Assembly: GCA_947625455.1 (NCBI GenBank)
Contig: CANQOJ010000088.1
Location: 1 to 9,080 of the forward strand
Reading direction: 5' to 3'
Source: an uncultured Clostridia bacterium
Lineage (GTDB): Bacteria; Bacillota; Clostridia; Oscillospirales; Ruminococcaceae
Length of the DNA stretch: 9,080 bases
Made by a program: the position numbers and the translations under genes. Below the pieces are notes generated by a model. That model saw only the letters and a program-made list of their open reading frames with translations. It did no database searches and had not been told where the DNA came from. The first letter of the stretch is position 1; every line of letters starts with the position of its first letter. Of this stretch, positions 6,554 to 9,080 are shown one piece after another.

Positions 6554-6742
6554 TACAGTATAAAGTGTACAGTGTACAGTATTCAGTAATCGGTATCACT
6601 TTGTGATATATTTAGATTGTTTTGGGATTAGGAGAGCGTATTTCTTTTGAGCGTTTTACGCTCTTATATGTTCAAAACAATCTAAATAATCCGCGAAGCG
6701 GCACATTAACTGTTTACTTTCCACTTTCCACTGTATACTGTC
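6554..6742. repeat. Multi-hairpin intergenic repeat, copy C
   Basis: Outer arms are ACAGTATAAAGTGTACAGTG (from 6555) and CCACTTTCCACTGTATACTG (6721-6740), partly complementary. GTACAGTATTCAGTAA (6574-6589) is identical to 4949-4964 of copy B. Inside are hairpin TATCAC-TTT-GTGATA (6595-6609), a perfect 16-bp central stem (6609-6624 with 6673-6688), an inner stem AGAGCGTA/TACGCTCT (6633-6640 with 6657-6664), and hairpin CCGC-GAA-GCGG (6691-6701). Read as a whole, it is inverted relative to copies A and B. It lies between gltX and MATE 2 and overlaps the end of gltX. Confidence 0.85.
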
Positions 6743-8369
6743 TATAAATTCTGTTTTCGGTTATTTCTTTTCCGAGAACATGACTTACTTCCCATATATC
6801 GGGCGCGTTTGAATGACCTGTGAGGGCAATTCTGAGCATATTCGTTATATGCACGATACTGCCCTTATACTGTTCGGGGTTTTTCTTGTAGTCCTTTGGC
6901 TTTACGGCAAAACCAAGTTCCGCCGTCAATGCCTTGACTTTTTCAAACCAAGCCGACTGGTCGTCATTATGGTCATATGACGAGAGGTATTTTTCAAAGA
7001 ACAGCTTTCTCGTCTCCTCGTCAACCTCTTCGGGCATTTCGTCGTAAACCTTGAACGTCTCGTCATAGTAAAACGCCATAAACTCGCAAGCCTGTTTCCA
7101 GCTTATTATGTCCTTACGGGGATTGTTACCGCTTTTTCCGACATTGAGGGCGTTTTTCGTTCTTTCGGGGTACTTCTTCAAAAGTTCTGCAAAATCCGCG
7201 TTATATTTTTCGCACCAGCCGAGCCACTTTTCATAAACCTCGTCAGGCTTCATTCTGCCGATAACTTCTTTTGAAGTGTTGTTCAGCTTGTCGAGGTCAA
7301 CAAGCGCGCCCGAATTTGACATCTTGTCAAGCGAAAACTTGAAGTCAAGATAACTGCTCTCGGGATTTGCAATACGCCATTCCTCAAAATTAGAGTTCAG
7401 TATTGTAAGCAGAAACTCCCACACTGCCGTCTGGTAAATGCCCTCTTTTTGATAGTATTCAAGCGAAAGTTCGGGATCTTTGCGCTTGGAGAGTTTGCGT
7501 TTTTTGCCGTCCTCAAGCTTCTGGAGCGTTGCCGTATGGCAGTATATGGGCATATCCCAGCCCAGTTTTGTGAACAGTTCAACGTGCATAGGAAGCGACG
7601 CAATCCACTCGTCGCCGCGGATAACGTGAGTTGAGCGCATTAAATGGTCGTCAACAACGTGCGCGAAATGATAAGTCGGTATGCCGTCGCTTTTAAGCAG
7701 AACAAAGTCCATATTATTTCTCGGCATCTCCAGCTTTCCGCGTATCGCGTCCTCTACGCAGATATATTCGTCTGTTTCCTCTCCTCTGTAACGCAATACC
7801 CACGGCTTGCCCTCTGCGATATTCTCCTTTATCTGTTCAAGAGTAAGCGAACGGCTTTTCTGCGCATATTTGCCGTATATGCCGGGGTTTTCCTTGTTTT
7901 CCTCCTGTTCTTTGCGGATAGCCGAAAGTTCATCTTCCGTCAGAAAACAAGGGTACGCAAGACCTTGCTTTGTGAGCTGTTTAGCGAAAACGTGGTAGAT
8001 TTCCTTACGCTGACGCTGGCGATACGGACCGTAATTTCCGTTATCGCCGTCAGATACCGCGCCCTCGTCGAAAATAACGCCGTAGAAAGCCATTGAGTTT
8101 ATGACGGTATCAACCGCGCCCTCAACCTCGCGCTTGTTGTCCGTGTCCTCAATCCTTAAATAGAACACGCCGCCTGACTGGTGCGCAAGTCTTTCGGCAA
8201 TTATCGCATTGTACAAATTTCCCAGATGAACAAATCCCGTAGGAGACGGACCTATTCTCGTAACGCAGGCATTTTCGGGGAGAACGCGCTTTGGGAAGCG
8301 CGTTTCCATGTCGTCTGCGGTAAGCTTGGTTTCGGGAAACAAAAGTTCAGCAAGTGCGTTGTAGTCCAT
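6714..8369 (-). CDS. gltX: Glutamate--tRNA ligase (GluRS), long clostridial form
   Basis: This class Ib synthetase charges tRNA with glutamate in the cytoplasm. It is 551 residues against roughly 470-490 for the classical bacterial enzyme, and matches the longer form found in many Clostridia. Visible motifs: TRIGPSPTGFVHLGN, with the HIGH-type signature as H48-L-G-N51; RIEDTD at 72-77; the VIRGDEWIASLPMH region at 249-262; and the KMSKS-type loop KLSKR at 292-296. Residues from about 350 form the helical anticodon-binding part. YPCFLTEDEL keeps a single Cys, so the zinc site of some GluRS is absent. Whether it is strictly glutamate-specific or non-discriminating cannot be read here. AGAAAGG (plus 8381-8387) precedes ATG 8369, with a promoter at 8416-8444. 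The last residues, QYTVESGK, and the stop are encoded inside repeat C. No T-box leader is present. Confidence 0.95.
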   Translation of the reverse strand: MDYNALAELLFPETKLTADDMETRFPKRVLPENACVTRIGPSPTGFVHLGNLYNAIIAERLAHQSGGVFYLRIEDTDNKREVEGAVDTVINSMAFYGVIFDEGAVSDGDNGNYGPYRQRQRKEIYHVFAKQLTKQGLAYPCFLTEDELSAIRKEQEENKENPGIYGKYAQKSRSLTLEQIKENIAEGKPWVLRYRGEETDEYICVEDAIRGKLEMPRNNMDFVLLKSDGIPTYHFAHVVDDHLMRSTHVIRGDEWIASLPMHVELFTKLGWDMPIYCHTATLQKLEDGKKRKLSKRKDPELSLEYYQKEGIYQTAVWEFLLTILNSNFEEWRIANPESSYLDFKFSLDKMSNSGALVDLDKLNNTSKEVIGRMKPDEVYEKWLGWCEKYNADFAELLKKYPERTKNALNVGKSGNNPRKDIISWKQACEFMAFYYDETFKVYDEMPEEVDEETRKLFFEKYLSSYDHNDDQSAWFEKVKALTAELGFAVKPKDYKKNPEQYKGSIVHITNMLRIALTGHSNAPDIWEVSHVLGKEITENRIYRQYTVESGK

Positions 8370-8415
8370 ATTTTTATATTCCTTTCTTTTATGTCAATTT
8401 ACTCGTACATTATAT

Positions 8416-8444
8416 ATTGTACTCTTTTTCGCAAGTTTTGTCAA
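8416..8444 (-). promoter_or_regulatory. Sigma-A type promoter of gltX
   Basis: On the minus strand TTGACA (plus 8439-8444) is followed after exactly 17 bases by TACAAT (plus 8416-8421). Transcription should start near 8409, giving a leader of about 40 bases with the AGAAAGG ribosome site. The leader is too short for a T-box or riboswitch, so constitutive expression is the simplest reading. Confidence 0.85.
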
Positions 8445-8518
8445 GCAGATTTTTCAGACTGCCGATAAAGTACACCCGAAGCCTCGGCGAAAACTACTTT
8501 TCCTCCAAAACCGCCCCC

Positions 8519-8697
8519 GCTCCGAGGCGGCGAAACCACTGCTGACGCAGTGAGTCTGCTTCTTCCAAAGGCTAAGAGCTTTGAGCGTGAAAGAACTTAT
8601 GTTGATATTTAGTAGTTCGTATCTGACAGAACTTGCGCAATAAGCCTTTGGAAGAAGCAGACTTAAGGCTTTAGCCTTTGTTTCGCCGCCTCGGAGC
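8519..8697. repeat. Large multi-branched palindromic element 1
   Basis: An outer perfect 18-bp stem (8519-8536 with 8680-8697) encloses a second perfect 21-bp stem (8553-8573 with 8643-8663). Between the two stems each arm carries its own small hairpin: CACTGC-TGAC-GCAGTG (8537-8552) and AAGGCT-TT-AGCCTT (8665-8678). The 69-base centre (8574-8642) is AT-richer and contains AGAACTT twice. No protein frame is credible here, as open frames simply reflect the symmetry. It lies upstream of the gltX promoter. Confidence 0.85.
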
Positions 8698-8736
8698 GTG
8701 GCTTCGCTGTCGGGCGTTGTTTTTCTACAGTCTAAA

Positions 8737-8760
8737 CGGCGGCGCAAATTTGCACCGCCG
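8737..8760. repeat. Loop-free 24-bp palindrome
   Basis: CGGCGGCGCAAA is followed directly by TTTGCACCGCCG, with one mismatch pair in 12. It sits between the two large palindromes. It could be an operator-like site or a remnant hairpin; no T-tract follows. Confidence 0.6.
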
Positions 8761-8791
8761 ATAAAGCAACTTTACCTTTTCAAAGAGCGCT

Positions 8792-8833
8792 TCTAGAGGT
8801 TAGAAGTTAAGAGGCTAGAGGCTAGAATTTAAA
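8792..8833. repeat. Diverged relative of the 947-1041 element
   Basis: The sequence AAGAGGCTAGAGGCTAGAAT (from 8809) and the next bases match 941-965 at about 21 of 25 positions. GAGGTTAGAAG at 8796-8806 resembles the GGTTAGAGGTTAGAG of the other element's opposite arm. It looks partial, with no matching closing arm seen. Confidence 0.55.
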
Positions 8834-8843
8834 TCAAACCTGA

Positions 8844-9079
8844 TTTTCCTGTTTAGAGCGCGTTTGGTCGGGCGCGCTCCGGGGTGCAGCCACTCAAATT
8901 CGCGCAGCGAATTTGACGCGCGTTGCGCGTGGCTTTGGCGAAGCGGGAGCAACGCTTCGCCTATCAAAACAACTTTTCCGCTTCGCCAAAGCCGTGGCTG
9001 CACCCCCGGAGCGCTCGGACGTGGTTTGGAGGGAGAAGCGCGTTTGTTGCCTTGCGGTACAAACAACTTTTCCTGTTTA
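8844..9079. repeat. Direct repeats bracketing palindrome 2
   Basis: TTTTCCTGTTTA occurs at 8844-8855 and 9068-9079 (224 bases apart). Just inside it, AGCGCGTTTG occurs at 8857-8866 and 9037-9046. CAACTTTTCC is also found at 8970-8979 and 9064-9073. The pattern suggests a repeat unit that may continue past the right edge. The rest of 8460-9080 shows no gene. Confidence 0.6.
8874..9014. repeat. Large multi-branched palindromic element 2
   Basis: The outer stem pairs 8874-8893 with 8994-9014 (20 bp, one bulged C). An inner perfect 16-bp stem pairs 8931-8946 with 8978-8993. The left side between them holds two perfect small hairpins, TCAAATTCGC-GCA-GCGAATTTGA (8894-8916) and ACGCGC-GTT-GCGCGT (8916-8930). 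The centre can form GCGAAGCG (8938-8945) with CGCTTCGC (8953-8960) as an alternative fold. Sequence differs from element 1, but the nested-stem-plus-side-hairpin plan is alike. Confidence 0.85.
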
Positions 9080-9080
9080 T

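Noticed and set aside
4990..6688. Central hairpin of repeat B apparently flipped relative to copy C, suggesting an invertible segment
   Set aside because: The outer arms are themselves near-palindromic, and whole-element inversion of C relative to A and B explains the alignment equally well, including the CGCTTTGCG/CACTTTGTG hairpin. No separate flipping is needed.
3379..6742. Integron attC sites
   Set aside because: No GTTRRRY/RYYYAAC core pairs, no integrase gene, and the flanking genes are not cassette-like.
7644..8096. Plus-strand frame of 150 codons inside gltX
   Set aside because: It is a shadow of a confidently identified synthetase on the other strand.
8370..8415. T-box leader for gltX
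   Set aside because: The predicted leader is only about 40 bases, far too short for a T-box, and no leader terminator is present.
8454..8747. Minus-strand frame across palindrome 1
   Set aside because: Its translation simply follows the palindrome arms. There is no ribosome site and no recognisable domain.

Overview
The window looks like chromosomal DNA of an anaerobic, gut-type Clostridia member (Bacillota). The evidence is indirect. It has strong AGGAGG-type ribosome sites, a textbook TTGACA/TACAAT promoter, a glutamyl-tRNA synthetase of about 550 residues with an HLGN motif (the form common in Clostridia), a serine-rich lipoprotein, a BspA-type leucine-rich-repeat protein and two MATE exporters. 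No genus can be named from sequence alone. No rRNA, tRNA, CRISPR array or transposase gene was seen.

Layout. Positions 1-260 form an ambiguous junction. A 5'-less frame runs leftward off the edge, and a second 5'-less frame runs rightward into a protein with a CHAP/NlpC-like cysteine-hydrolase domain (to 935). A 95-bp inverted-repeat element (947-1041) follows. Next comes a tight plus-strand block: hicA (1053-1307), hicB (1307-1516, overlapping by one base), a lipoprotein (1543-2850) with a long Ser/Lys/Thr repeat stalk and the same C-terminal hydrolase-like domain, and a small six-repeat BspA-type LRR protein (2862-3371). Converging on it is a minus-strand block read in the order gltX (8369-6714), MATE transporter 2 (6535-5162), MATE transporter 1 (4890-3535). 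gltX has a clear promoter at 8416-8444.

The most striking feature is non-coding. Every gap between the minus-strand genes, and the convergent gap, holds a copy of one multi-hairpin repeat family (A 3379-3516, B 4930-5146, C 6554-6742). The long gap upstream of gltX (8460-9080) holds two further large multi-branched palindromes (8519-8697 and 8874-9014), a small perfect-type hairpin and a relative of the 947-1041 element. At least three unrelated-looking palindromic repeat families therefore occupy this 9 kb. In one place the repeat supplies the last codons and stop of gltX.

Functionally, the plus block combines a toxin-antitoxin pair with cell-surface or secreted proteins. The two hydrolase-domain proteins flank hicAB and are paralogues. 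The minus block combines translation (GluRS) with small-molecule export. No defence system or metabolic pathway is evident. The candidate for something undescribed is the set of structured intergenic repeats.
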